Made by a program: the position numbers and the translations under genes
Shown here: positions 15,805 through 23,358 of the stretch, piece by piece
Layout: every line of letters starts with the position of its first letter
Position numbering within the stretch: position 1 is the first letter of the stretch
The notes under the pieces: generated by a model
The model's input: only the letters and a program-made list of their open reading frames with translations
Told to the model about the DNA's origin: nothing
Database searches by the model: none
Origin: an uncultured bacterium
GTDB lineage: Bacteria; Bacillota; Clostridia; Peptostreptococcales; Anaerovoracaceae
Reading direction: 5' to 3'
NCBI GenBank assembly: GCA_905214195.1
Contig: CAJMLH010000024.1
Span: forward strand, 1-29,718
Length of the DNA: 29,718 nt

Positions 15805-16749
15805 ATGAACGCATATGTTCCATTTATATGTCTTGCCGCAGGCGCTCTGATAAATTGGAGAGGCTTGCCCCAAATCGTTTTGAAAATATTTGATATTCTT
15901 ACGAATACGGCACTCATAATTTTAGTGCTGGTAATAGGACTTAACATAGGTACAAGTCATGAGGTAATGGATAATCTGGGCAAAATAGGCTTTAACTGCA
16001 TAGTAATATCCTTCAGCGCAATACTTTTCAGCGTTATTCTTGTCGTTCTTGCGGAGCATACGGTAATGCCTCTAAAAAAAATACAGCTTAAGTTAGCTGC
16101 CGAAAATCATAGCAACTCTCCGGAAAACAATGAATCACATTTTTCTCCGCTGATAATAATCATGCCCCTTTGCATTGTAGCCGGTATAATTCTTGGATAT
16201 TTTGTTCTTTCCGGCATAAGTAGTCAAGTCATAGATACTACCCTTACAGTGTCATTGGTGTTCCTTTATACAGGCGTCGGAGTAAGTATAGGTTCAAATA
16301 AAGAAGTGTTTTCCTATATACGAAAACTGGGGTTTAGAATAATATTTATGCCTTTAGCCATATTCACAGGCTGTGTAGTCGGAGGCGCAATCAGCGGTCT
16401 GCTCCTTGGTCTTCCACTCCAGTGGTCTGCGCTTTCGGCAAGCGGTATGGGTTACTATAGCTTAACAGGAGCGTTTTTAACAGAAAACTTCGGTATTGAA
16501 GCAGGTACATACGGTTTTATAGTCAATGTCTCTCGTGATGTCTTTACAGTTATTTTGCTTCCTATTCTTGCAAAAATAAGCAAAGGCAGCCCTATAGCCT
16601 CAGGTGCGGCAGGCTGCATGGACACCATGTTGGTTCCTGTTACAAAAGTCGTAGGAGCAGAACTTGGAATGGTTGCCCTTATAAGCGGTACTATTCTCAC
16701 CTTTGTAGTACCGTTTTGGCTGCCTGTAGGCATGCATTTATTTCAATAG
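15805..16749 (+). CDS. lysO: LysO-like (DUF340) amino acid exporter
   Basis: This is an inner-membrane protein of 314 residues with about eight hydrophobic segments, matching the LysO/YbjE (DUF340) family. E. coli LysO exports lysine and its toxic analogue thialysine. The family's two conserved polar turns are present: SASGMGYYSLTG near residue 212, and GCMDTMLVPVTKVVG near residue 275. The ATG at 15805 follows GAGAGGTG; upstream in-frame ATGs lack a site. The gene is divergent from the T-box/trpB unit and its end overlaps the convergent MATE gene by 7 bp. Without a lysine riboswitch the substrate could be another amino acid; lysine is the family's default. Confidence 0.85.
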   Translation: MNAYVPFICLAAGALINWRGLPQIVLKIFDILTNTALIILVLVIGLNIGTSHEVMDNLGKIGFNCIVISFSAILFSVILVVLAEHTVMPLKKIQLKLAAENHSNSPENNESHFSPLIIIMPLCIVAGIILGYFVLSGISSQVIDTTLTVSLVFLYTGVGVSIGSNKEVFSYIRKLGFRIIFMPLAIFTGCVVGGAISGLLLGLPLQWSALSASGMGYYSLTGAFLTENFGIEAGTYGFIVNVSRDVFTVILLPILAKISKGSPIASGAAGCMDTMLVPVTKVVGAELGMVALISGTILTFVVPFWLPVGMHLFQ

Positions 16750-18074
16750 CCATAAGTTTTTCTGTATCTCATAATCATTATTACCGCTATCAGTGCAGCC
16801 AAAATTTCCGCCGCAGGAAGAGCCCACCAAACACCGTCGATTCCGAAAAATTCCGGAAGCAATATAAGTGCCCCGGCCTCCAGCACAAATGTACGCATAA
16901 TGGAAATCAATGCTGAAACTCTGCCGTTGTTGAGGGCTGTAAAAAATCCTGACGCAAATATATTAAGTCCGCTGAAAAGAATGCTGACAGCTATGATTCT
17001 AAAGCCGTATACCATCAATTCCGACAATGCAGAATCTTTTGATGCAAACACTAAAGCAAGACCTCGGTTAAAAATTTCCGCAAGGGCAAACATTACCACA
17101 GAAAAAATTATCACTATTTTCATTGATATCTTAAATGTCTTTTGAATATTCTCTTTACTTCCCGCACCGTAATTATAGCTTATAACCGGCGATATGCCCG
17201 ATACAAATCCAAAAAACACTGCCAAAAATATAAATTGCAAGTACAAAATCGCACTTATTGCAGCAACTCCTTTTTCACCGATAAGCGCCATCATCTGAAG
17301 ATTAAACAGCGTCGTTGTCACTGCGCTTGCCAGATTGGAAACCATCTCTGATGAACCGTTGCCCAGTGCTTTCAAAAATTCTCTCCCTTTCCATACGGGT
17401 TTTTCAAAATGAAGCAAACTTTTCTTGTTAAAGAACACAGTCAGAGGCACCAATCCTCCTATCATCATCCCTGAAACGGAGGCTATTGCCGCACCTGCCA
17501 TTCCCATTTTAAAAACACCTACAAAAAGTACATCCAAAACTATATTGGCTGCTCCCGCACCTACAGAAAGCCATAATCCCATGTGCGGTCTATCAGCAGT
17601 GACAAGATAACTCTGAAAAAGAACCTGCATAACCCAAACCGGACCGCCTAAAACAATTATTCGGCCATATTCTATACAATACGGCAAAAGTTCTTCATCA
17701 GAGCCTAACATCATATATATCTTTTCATCCCACATTAAAAATATTGCTGTAAGGACGATTATTGCCGCAACATTTATTATTACAGTAAGAGACATGAAGC
17801 TGTTGGCCTCATGTACTTTCCCCTCTCCCATCTTTTTTCCCATTATGGCATTACTTCCTGCCGCAAGCATAAATGCCAGAGCCATACAGACATTCAAAAC
17901 AGGATACACTATATTTATAGCCGAAAGTCCCTGACTTCCCACAAAGTTTGACACTATTATTCCGTCAACTATGCTGTACATAGAGATAAATACCATCCTT
18001 ACCATTGTAGGGACAGTAAATATAAGCATATTTTTCAAATTTATTTCTTTATTGTATATAAGACCGCTATCCAT
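16743..18074 (-). CDS. MATE family efflux transporter
   Basis: This membrane protein of 443 residues has twelve hydrophobic segments, and the two halves resemble each other, as in multidrug and toxin extrusion pumps of the DinF/NorM superfamily. Typical phrases are MYSIVDGIIVSNFVGSQGLSAIN in helix 1-2 and PVISYNYGAGSKENIQ in helix 7-8. Such pumps export cationic drugs or metabolites against sodium or protons. GGAGAATTTA precedes the ATG. It has its own promoter and is divergent from spoIIID. Its 3' end overlaps that of the LysO-like gene by 7 bp with no terminator between, so the two transcripts overlap. Substrate unknown. Confidence 0.92.
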   Translation of the reverse strand: MDSGLIYNKEINLKNMLIFTVPTMVRMVFISMYSIVDGIIVSNFVGSQGLSAINIVYPVLNVCMALAFMLAAGSNAIMGKKMGEGKVHEANSFMSLTVIINVAAIIVLTAIFLMWDEKIYMMLGSDEELLPYCIEYGRIIVLGGPVWVMQVLFQSYLVTADRPHMGLWLSVGAGAANIVLDVLFVGVFKMGMAGAAIASVSGMMIGGLVPLTVFFNKKSLLHFEKPVWKGREFLKALGNGSSEMVSNLASAVTTTLFNLQMMALIGEKGVAAISAILYLQFIFLAVFFGFVSGISPVISYNYGAGSKENIQKTFKISMKIVIIFSVVMFALAEIFNRGLALVFASKDSALSELMVYGFRIIAVSILFSGLNIFASGFFTALNNGRVSALISIMRTFVLEAGALILLPEFFGIDGVWWALPAAEILAALIAVIMIMRYRKTYGY

Positions 18075-18107
18075 TAAATTCTCCTTTTTTATTCGTTCCG
18101 CTTATAT

Positions 18108-18136
18108 ATTATGCATTGATTATCGGTTAATTTCAA
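18108..18136 (-). promoter_or_regulatory. Promoter of the MATE gene
   Basis: On the minus strand TTGAAA (18136-18131) and CATAAT (18113-18108) are separated by 17 bp. Confidence 0.68.
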
Positions 18137-18138
18137 CA

Positions 18139-18167
18139 TCATATTTCCAATACGCTTCGCATATATT
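18139..18167 (+). promoter_or_regulatory. Candidate sigma-E promoter of spoIIID
   Basis: TCATATTT (18139-18146) and CATATATT (18160-18167), 13 bp apart, resemble the mother-cell sigma-E consensus (-35 like KMATATT, -10 like CATACANT). In Bacillus spoIIID is transcribed by sigma-E, so the match is expected. Confidence 0.6.
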
Positions 18168-18202
18168 GTCTTAACGAAGAAATAAGGAGCGTGTGTCTTG
18201 CA

Positions 18203-18460
18203 ATGAAGGATTACATTGAAGAAAGAGTTTTGGAATTGGCACATTACATAATCAATACCAATTCCACCGTCAGAGCTACAGCTAAAAAATTTAGAGTGAG
18301 CAAGTCCACCGTACATAAAGATGTCACAGAAAGACTCATTGAAATAAATCCGGGGCTGGCTTCAGAAGTCAAAGAAGTGCTGGAAAGCAACAAGGCCGAG
18401 CGTCATCTTAGAGGCGGAATGGCTACGAGAGAAAAATATAAATCAGCAAAAGAAAAATAA
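18203..18460 (+). CDS. spoIIID: Sporulation transcriptional regulator SpoIIID
   Basis: This small DNA-binding protein switches genes on and off in the mother cell after sigma-E becomes active. The 85 residues align throughout with known SpoIIID: the start MKDYIEERVLEL, a helix-turn-helix covering TVRATAKKFRVSKSTVHKD (residues about 24-42), then ERLIEINPGLASEVKEVL and the basic RHLRGGMATREKYK tail. An in-frame GTG at 18191 lies only 1 nt after AAGGAG; the ATG at 18203 matches the family start and is preferred, although the spacing of 13 nt is long. It is monocistronic with its own terminator. It is direct evidence that the organism belongs to a spore-forming lineage. Confidence 0.97.
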   Translation: MKDYIEERVLELAHYIINTNSTVRATAKKFRVSKSTVHKDVTERLIEINPGLASEVKEVLESNKAERHLRGGMATREKYKSAKEK

Positions 18461-18480
18461 ACGGCTCAGAGCCGTTTTTT
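18461..18480 (+). terminator. Terminator of spoIIID
   Basis: ACGGC (18461-18465) and GCCGT (18471-18475) form a short stem, with partial extension through TC/GA, directly followed by six Ts. It begins at the base after the stop codon. Confidence 0.85.
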
Positions 18481-18482
18481 GT

Positions 18483-18511
18483 TTGCAAAACAACGATAGC
18501 TGCAATATAAT
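18483..18511 (+). promoter_or_regulatory. Promoter of the threonine aldolase gene
   Basis: TTGCAA (18483-18488) and a perfect TATAAT (18506-18511) are 17 bp apart, 39 nt before the start codon. Confidence 0.78.
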
Positions 18512-18550
18512 TTACTTAGAAATCACATCCAATGCAGGGAGGCTAAAAAA

Positions 18551-19573
18551 ATGATTTATTTCAGAAGTGATTACAGCTTGGGCGCTCACCCTAAAGTAAT
18601 GGAAGCTCTTTCAGCTACCAATATGGAACATACCGACGGATATGCAGAAGATAAATTTTCTTTTGAAACCGCAGATATGATAAAAGAAATGATAGGACAG
18701 CCTGATGCCAATGTACATTTCATGGTTGGCGGTACTCCTACCAATACCATAACCATTGCAGCCGCACTCAGACCTTATGAGGGCGTTATATCACCAAGTT
18801 CAGGTCATATATATGTTCATGAAACCGGTTCAGTTGAAGCTACCGGGCACAGAGTATTTGCAGCTCCGACACCTGATGGCAAACTTCGTCCCGAAGACAT
18901 CGAAAAAGTTCTGCTTCATCATGAAGATGAACATACTGTAATCCCGAAAATGGTTTATATAACCCACCCTACCGAAAACGGAGGAGTTTATACAAAAGCA
19001 GAATTTGAGGCACTTTACAAATGCTGCAAAAAAAACAATTTATACTTTTACATGGATGGTGCCAGATTAGGTACTGCGCTGACATGGCCGGATAATGACC
19101 TTTCACTCAAAGATATCGCCTCAATGTGTGATGCATTTTATATCGGCGGAACAAAAATTGGCGCTCTATTTGGAGAGGCACTGGTTATAATGAATGAAAA
19201 TATAAACGACCATTTTCGCTATATGATTAAAAGAGCCGGAGTCCTGCTTGCAAAAGGTCGTCTTATAGCCATACAACTTAAAGCTCTCCTTGAGGGCGGT
19301 GAAGATTCTCTTTATTACCGGCTTTCAAGACATGAAAACAGGCTTGCTATCAAACTTGCCAAGGGAATTGAGGATAAAGGCTATAAGCTGTGGCTGCCTC
19401 ATCAGACAAACCAAGTTTTTGTTATATTGCCTAATGAAAAAATTACTGAGCTTGAAAAGGATTTCTTCTTCTATACATGGACTCCTTTTGATGAAACAAG
19501 TTCCGTAATAAGACTTGTAATAGGATGGGGAAGCACCGACGAAGATGTAGATGCTATTTTGTCCGCACTATAG
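18551..19573 (+). CDS. ltaE: Low-specificity threonine aldolase-type PLP lyase
   Basis: This PLP enzyme of the beta-eliminating lyase family most likely cleaves L-threonine or allo-threonine to glycine and acetaldehyde. The 340-residue protein shows the N-terminal RSDYSLGAHPKVMEAL, the cofactor-ring aspartate in YMDGARLG (Asp169), and the PLP lysine in YIGGTKIGALFGEA (Lys202). GGGAGG precedes the ATG. It is monocistronic, with its own promoter and a following bidirectional hairpin. The homoserine dehydrogenase gene lies convergent to it. The Clostridia carry many members that may prefer other beta-hydroxy amino acids, so the substrate is likely but not certain. Confidence 0.9.
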   Translation: MIYFRSDYSLGAHPKVMEALSATNMEHTDGYAEDKFSFETADMIKEMIGQPDANVHFMVGGTPTNTITIAAALRPYEGVISPSSGHIYVHETGSVEATGHRVFAAPTPDGKLRPEDIEKVLLHHEDEHTVIPKMVYITHPTENGGVYTKAEFEALYKCCKKNNLYFYMDGARLGTALTWPDNDLSLKDIASMCDAFYIGGTKIGALFGEALVIMNENINDHFRYMIKRAGVLLAKGRLIAIQLKALLEGGEDSLYYRLSRHENRLAIKLAKGIEDKGYKLWLPHQTNQVFVILPNEKITELEKDFFFYTWTPFDETSSVIRLVIGWGSTDEDVDAILSAL

Positions 19574-19612
19574 CACTATAAGATTATAGCTGTAAGCCAA
19601 TACTTAATTACA

Positions 19613-19690
19613 AATAAAAACCACCTACAGGCGATATTTATTGTCACATGTACAAAGTATCATATCGCCTATCAGGTGGCTTTATATTTT
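19613..19690. terminator. Bidirectional terminator between ltaE and hom
   Basis: CCACCT (19621-19626) pairs with AGGTGG (19674-19679), and after a small internal bulge AGGCGATAT pairs with ATATCGCCT. The stem is followed by T-rich DNA on both strands, so it serves both convergent genes. Confidence 0.85.
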
Positions 19691-20733
19691 TATTCACTTA
19701 TTACTCTAATCAGGTCTCCGAAAATTCCATATGCCGTCTGCTCGATTTCAGGCTCATGTTCCACTATCGTCACCTTTTTCATAAGGTCTGTAGTTATGGA
19801 AACAACAGAAGTTGTACTGTCAACAGATGCAAACAGTTCCTTTTGTGATATCTCCTCAGGCCTTACAAAAGCATTTATTCTTCCGTCACTTCCTCGTTCT
19901 CCCATGCATATGAGCTTTATGACATTTCCCCTGTTTTCAGCTTCTTTTATATCTTCTAATGTTATGTCCTCAATGCCTTTCCTGTCAACCATATCAGGGG
20001 TTATGCCTGCATTCATCAACACATTTAAAAGAGCCGTTATCTTGGCTGCTGCATCATATCCCTCTATGTCCATGGCAGGATCTGCTTCTATAAAACCCAT
20101 TTCCTGTCCGCATTTAATTATTGAACTATATTCTTTGCCTTTTGCCATTTCTTCAAGAATAAAATTGGTAGTGCTGTTAAGTATACCCTCTACTCTTGTT
20201 ACTTGTGCCATCGGTAATGTTTTTTCAACGAAATTAAAAACCGGCGTTCCATCCATTACGGTAGTTTCATAAAAGAACTTGCATCCAAAAGAATCAGCCA
20301 TAGATCTAAGTTCTGCAAATTTCCATGCCACAGGCCCTTTATTGGCTGTTATTACATCCTTTCCTCTCGAAAAAACAGTCTCAATATGAGATATGGCCGG
20401 CTGACCTGTAAATATATTCAAGGTGGTCATCTCCACAAGCACATCATAATCGGCTTTTTGAGCAACATCCATAGCATTAAAATCCGTCAAATGCGCCTCA
20501 TCTGCAAACTTTCCGCATGAGCTTATATCCGAAATGGCACGGGATAAATCAATACCATCCTCATCAATCAAGCACCCCTTTGAATTGGTGGATATAGCTG
20601 TAACCTTTATGATTTTTCCATATGTTTCTTTTATTTCTTCATGCTTTTCCAAAAGCAGTTTTGCAAATGCTCTGCCGGCATTGCCAAAACCCAAAAGTGC
20701 CAATTTTACAACTTCATTCTTATTTTTAATCAT
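19690..20733 (-). CDS. hom: Homoserine dehydrogenase without ACT domain
   Basis: This cytosolic enzyme reduces aspartate semialdehyde to homoserine, the branch point to threonine and methionine. The 347-residue protein has an N-terminal Rossmann fold (LALLGFGNAGRAF), the catalytic-domain start DVITANKGPVA, FYETTVMDGTPVFN, and the substrate motif GILNSTTNFILEEM. It ends without the regulatory ACT domain found in the roughly 430-residue forms, so feedback control by threonine is unlikely through that route. The ATG at 20733 overlaps the end of the upstream gene by 8 bp (ATGATTAA), which suggests translational coupling. A GTG at 20757 is the alternative start. It shares a transcript with the HutD-like membrane protein. 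Confidence 0.9.
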   Translation of the reverse strand: MIKNKNEVVKLALLGFGNAGRAFAKLLLEKHEEIKETYGKIIKVTAISTNSKGCLIDEDGIDLSRAISDISSCGKFADEAHLTDFNAMDVAQKADYDVLVEMTTLNIFTGQPAISHIETVFSRGKDVITANKGPVAWKFAELRSMADSFGCKFFYETTVMDGTPVFNFVEKTLPMAQVTRVEGILNSTTNFILEEMAKGKEYSSIIKCGQEMGFIEADPAMDIEGYDAAAKITALLNVLMNAGITPDMVDRKGIEDITLEDIKEAENRGNVIKLICMGERGSDGRINAFVRPEEISQKELFASVDSTTSVVSITTDLMKKVTIVEHEPEIEQTAYGIFGDLIRVISE

Positions 20734-21811
20734 CTTCTGTTCCCAAGTTCTTTCCACTGTTTTTATATTTCTTTAATATCTTCTCTACTCTTTCGTTGTG
20801 TCCAAGCTCTTCTTCTCTTATGCGCTGTTCATACGGCGTCAGCTCCGATACCTTTTTAATATGCTTCCTTACAGGTTTAGGCACCACTGTCATATAAAGA
20901 AGCGGTGTAATTATAAGGTTTGTTATAAGCAGCCATCCCAATATAGCAATCAGAGCGCCCATCTCTGTATCAAATTTGCTGATTGCCAATATGCCTCCTA
21001 TCAAAGCTCCGACAAAAAATATTATCATCGGAATATAATGTCGCTCTATTTTGGCTATGGCTTTGCTTAATTCCCGGTCGAACCAAGTGGTTTTTAAACT
21101 TTTAATAATATACTTTGCCCACTTAAACTGAACATTTGCAAGGTATACACAGCACTTGAAATCATCGAAAGAAGCCTTCTCGGTCGGTATTATTTCAGGG
21201 CCTATCTCTTCTTGCATATCATCATAAAAAATCGCAGCTCTTATAAGCGTTCCCTCGCCCATTACCGAGTATTCAGGCTGTTTGCTTTCACAGCAGGAAA
21301 TCACAAGAGTCTGCCCCTCTTTCATCATAATGCTTTCTCTGCCGCATGTAACTACACAGTATCCTTCACTGCAATACAAAATATGCTCCGCATTTGTTTT
21401 TTCACTTTCTGCCGGAACGGGCAGTATATCGGCCTCTTTCTTGGGAAAAATCAAGTCGATATATCCCTCGCATCCCTTTCGCACCATCAAATTTATACTC
21501 GAAAAACTTCCGAAGCTATGGGTTTTCCATGCACCGTCAAATCTATCCTGCTCAAGATTTGCCAATCTTGCTACCCTTTGATTTTCATAGCTTAATACGG
21601 TTTCCCCCTCCAATACAACCAAAACTCTGTCGTAATCCGTCAGCCTTGAAAATGTAGTTTCTTCAGCATTTACAGTGTCAAGACTCATTCTCCATATAAA
21701 ATTTCGTTCAAGATATTCGGCAGTTTTTGGGAAAACAGCCAATTCCTTAGTATTCCCACCCATCTGAGGGGTGATTTTGTAATCCTCTTCTTTGTAAAGG
21801 GTATATTTCAT
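20726..21811 (-). CDS. HutD/Ves-domain protein fused to a two-helix membrane anchor
   Basis: The N-terminal part (about residues 10-195) looks like the HutD/Ves cupin family: MGGNTKELAVFP, NFIWRMSLDTV, TTFSRLTDYDRVLVVLEGE, FDGAWKTHSFGSFSSINLMVRKG. HutD proteins occur in histidine-utilisation operons and have no settled enzyme activity. After a linker come two hydrophobic helices near 259-277 and 284-307. A charged tail (310-361) follows that may be helical. The total of 361 residues is nearly twice a usual HutD (about 190). AGGAG precedes ATG 21811. The gene is translationally coupled to homoserine dehydrogenase and has a promoter facing that of a cysteine-rich protein. The domain call is fairly sure; the function is unknown. 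Confidence 0.72.
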   Translation of the reverse strand: MKYTLYKEEDYKITPQMGGNTKELAVFPKTAEYLERNFIWRMSLDTVNAEETTFSRLTDYDRVLVVLEGETVLSYENQRVARLANLEQDRFDGAWKTHSFGSFSSINLMVRKGCEGYIDLIFPKKEADILPVPAESEKTNAEHILYCSEGYCVVTCGRESIMMKEGQTLVISCCESKQPEYSVMGEGTLIRAAIFYDDMQEEIGPEIIPTEKASFDDFKCCVYLANVQFKWAKYIIKSLKTTWFDRELSKAIAKIERHYIPMIIFFVGALIGGILAISKFDTEMGALIAILGWLLITNLIITPLLYMTVVPKPVRKHIKKVSELTPYEQRIREEELGHNERVEKILKKYKNSGKNLGTEDD

Positions 21812-21850
21812 TTTTTTCTCCTGCATCTTGGTATGCTTAATTTTGTTTAA

Positions 21851-21879
21851 ATTATAACACAATTTGCCGCTGAGTCCAA
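21851..21879 (-). promoter_or_regulatory. Promoter of the HutD-like/hom operon
   Basis: On the minus strand TTGGAC (21879-21874) and a perfect TATAAT (21856-21851) are separated by 17 bp. One arm of the inverted repeat at 21867-21898 lies in the spacer. Confidence 0.75.
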
Positions 21880-21898
21880 TCCCTTGTTTTATCAGCGG
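21867..21898. promoter_or_regulatory. Inverted repeat spanning two divergent promoters
   Basis: CCGCTGA (21867-21873) and TCAGCGG (21892-21898) are perfect inverted copies 18 bp apart. The left arm is in the spacer of the minus-strand promoter and the right arm is in the spacer of the plus-strand promoter. This geometry fits one dimeric regulator controlling both directions; the regulator is unknown. Confidence 0.55.
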
Positions 21899-21912
21899 AT
21901 TTATTATATAAT
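21884..21912 (+). promoter_or_regulatory. Promoter of the C-GCAxxG-C-C protein gene
   Basis: TTGTTT (21884-21889) and a perfect TATAAT (21907-21912) are 17 bp apart, 32 nt before the start codon. Confidence 0.72.
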
Positions 21913-21944
21913 AAATTTGTTTTTGATATGAAGGAGTGTAATTT

Positions 21945-22355
21945 ATGAACAGAAAAGAAATGGCGGTTATGCTGCACAAAAAAGGTTTTAACTGTGCTCA
22001 GTCTGTGGCATGTGTTTTCTGCAATGTCATGGGAGCCAATCCGGAAGAAGTATTCAAACATGCCGAGGCTTTTGGATTCGGTATGGGAACCATGGGAACC
22101 TGCGGCGCAGTTTCAGCAATGGCTTTGGTAACAGGCATGAAAATAAGTGACGGAGATTTAGACAACCCTAAAACAAAAAAAGAGTGTTATTCCATGATGA
22201 AAACACTTATTGAAGAGTTTGTCGAAAAGAATTCATCCATAATATGCAGTGAGCTGAAAGGCGTGGAAACAGGCACACCATTAAGAAGCTGCAACGGCTG
22301 TATAGAAGATGCTGTAGAACTTTTGGACAAGCACCTTTTGGGAATTGAAGAATAA
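21945..22355 (+). CDS. C-GCAxxG-C-C family redox protein
   Basis: The 136-residue cytosolic protein belongs to the C_GCAxxG_C_C family, named for its conserved cysteine pattern. The signature reads FNCAQSV at Cys17, GTCGAVSAMALVTG at Cys53, then Cys101 and a closing CNGC pair (Cys116, Cys119). The family is thought to bind a metal or iron-sulfur centre and take part in redox reactions, but no activity is established. GAAGGAG lies before the ATG. It has its own promoter, back to back with that of the HutD-like operon. A cysteine-rich ferredoxin-thioredoxin-reductase-like gene lies downstream on the other strand. Confidence 0.88.
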   Translation: MNRKEMAVMLHKKGFNCAQSVACVFCNVMGANPEEVFKHAEAFGFGMGTMGTCGAVSAMALVTGMKISDGDLDNPKTKKECYSMMKTLIEEFVEKNSSIICSELKGVETGTPLRSCNGCIEDAVELLDKHLLGIEE

Positions 22356-22434
22356 AAAATTCTATATTGAATGTCGTATAATTTCTGCTGTAAAAGAAAA
22401 ATAAAGCAAATTTCAAACCGACATTTGAAAGACT

Positions 22435-22480
22435 AAAAAAGCGGCTTAACAAGACAATATAAAGTCTCCTAAGCCGCTTT
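22435..22480 (-). terminator. Terminator of the FtrB-like gene
   Basis: AAAGCGGCTTA (22438-22448) and TAAGCCGCTTT (22470-22480) form a perfect 11-bp stem, with a further AGAC/GTCT pair inside. On the minus strand the stem runs into six Ts. On the plus strand no T-run follows. Confidence 0.85.
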
Positions 22481-22545
22481 AAACAGTTATGTATCAGACC
22501 TTGCAAAAGCTGCAATTTTAAGTCTTACATTTATCACAGAAATCC

Positions 22546-22746
22546 TTAATCTCTGCTCTTGTAATAAAGCATACAGTGGCAATAACCTTCAAATTCAGGG
22601 TCAGCAATCTGCTCCTTGAATTCTTTACATATACATTTATTCTCATCGCTGCGCTCTATGCGACATGGACAATATCCACCTGTTCTCTTGAGTCCTTCTC
22701 TTATGTCTCTTACTATTTCCTGATTTTCATTTAATCTTACAGCCAT
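22546..22746 (-). CDS. Ferredoxin-thioredoxin reductase catalytic-chain-like protein
   Basis: This 66-residue protein carries exactly the cysteine set of the ferredoxin-thioredoxin reductase beta chain. There is CPC (Cys26, 28), CIC (Cys38, 40) followed by KEF, and CHC (Cys56, 58). In the known enzyme four of these bind a 4Fe-4S cluster and two form the redox-active disulfide. The protein is shorter than plant and cyanobacterial chains (about 110) and no alpha chain is nearby, which is usual for the stand-alone clostridial forms. AGGGGG precedes the ATG. It probably passes electrons from ferredoxin to a thioredoxin-like partner; that partner is not in this window. Confidence 0.88.
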   Translation of the reverse strand: MAVRLNENQEIVRDIREGLKRTGGYCPCRIERSDENKCICKEFKEQIADPEFEGYCHCMLYYKSRD

Positions 22747-22808
22747 GATGTTTTCCCCCTACAAATATTATTCTGTTCCCTTAAATTATATTACTATCGC
22801 CTTGTTTT

Positions 22809-23279
22809 CTATATTGCTTTTTTATACGCCTTATAAAGTGCCGTTCCTAAAATTCCGCAACAAACTATCTCTCCGATTCCCACAGTAATCATCAGATACC
22901 AGTAGCTGTCCGGTGCGCCATACACATATTGAAGCACCAACGGCACGATTATCATATTAGCTAAAATCGGAAACACCGGACCCAAAACAGGCTTTTTTCT
23001 GCCTATATAATAAGTACCAAGCGCCCCTATCAAAGTCGCCGCAGAACCGAAAACTATGTCCCACATAGCACACCCTGTCATCATATTTGCCAGCAAACAG
23101 CCTACAACAAGACCCGGCACAGCTTCCTTGTAGAAAAGCGGCATACATGTAAGTGCCTCGGAAAGACGAAATTGTATAACTCCGCTTGCCAGTCCGAAAA
23201 GCTGCGACAAAAAAGTTAAAATAACATAAAGAGCTGCAATAAGAGCAGCTCTCGTCAGATACAATGTTTTTTCTTTCAT
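22809..23279 (-). CDS. queT: Queuosine precursor transporter QueT
   Basis: The 156-residue membrane protein has about five hydrophobic segments and matches the QueT family, proposed substrate-binding (S) subunits of energy-coupling-factor transporters for queuosine precursors. Recognisable phrases are LTRAALIAALYVILTFL at the N-terminus, FRLSEALTCMPLFY, and a GLVVGCLLANMMTG segment typical of these S components. A preQ1-I riboswitch sits directly upstream and its 3' part covers the AAAGGAG ribosome binding site, which independently supports a role in preQ1 or preQ0 uptake. The shared ECF module is not in this window. A 34-codon gene precedes the riboswitch. Confidence 0.92.
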   Translation of the reverse strand: MKEKTLYLTRAALIAALYVILTFLSQLFGLASGVIQFRLSEALTCMPLFYKEAVPGLVVGCLLANMMTGCAMWDIVFGSAATLIGALGTYYIGRKKPVLGPVFPILANMIIVPLVLQYVYGAPDSYWYLMITVGIGEIVCCGILGTALYKAYKKAI

Positions 23280-23283
23280 ATTT

Positions 23284-23326
23284 GCTCCTTTAGTTTTGTT
23301 TATAGTGAGGAAGGTCTCGAACTCAC
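23284..23326 (-). promoter_or_regulatory. preQ1-I riboswitch controlling queT
   Basis: On the minus strand GTGAG (23326-23322) and CTCAC (23309-23305) form the stem around a short loop. The A-rich tail then reads TATAAACAAAACTAAAGG, matching the class-I preQ1 pattern in which the tail folds back into a pseudoknot. The end of the tail is the queT ribosome binding site, so ligand binding would block translation. No separate terminator is seen, pointing to translational control. Confidence 0.85.
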
Positions 23327-23358
23327 TTTTTTATAGAATTCTGTATGAGCAGATAATT

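Noticed and set aside
22207..22515. Minus-strand open frame of 102 codons
   Set aside because: It overlaps the end of the C-GCAxxG-C-C gene and the terminator at 22435-22480 and has no ribosome binding site or recognisable domain.
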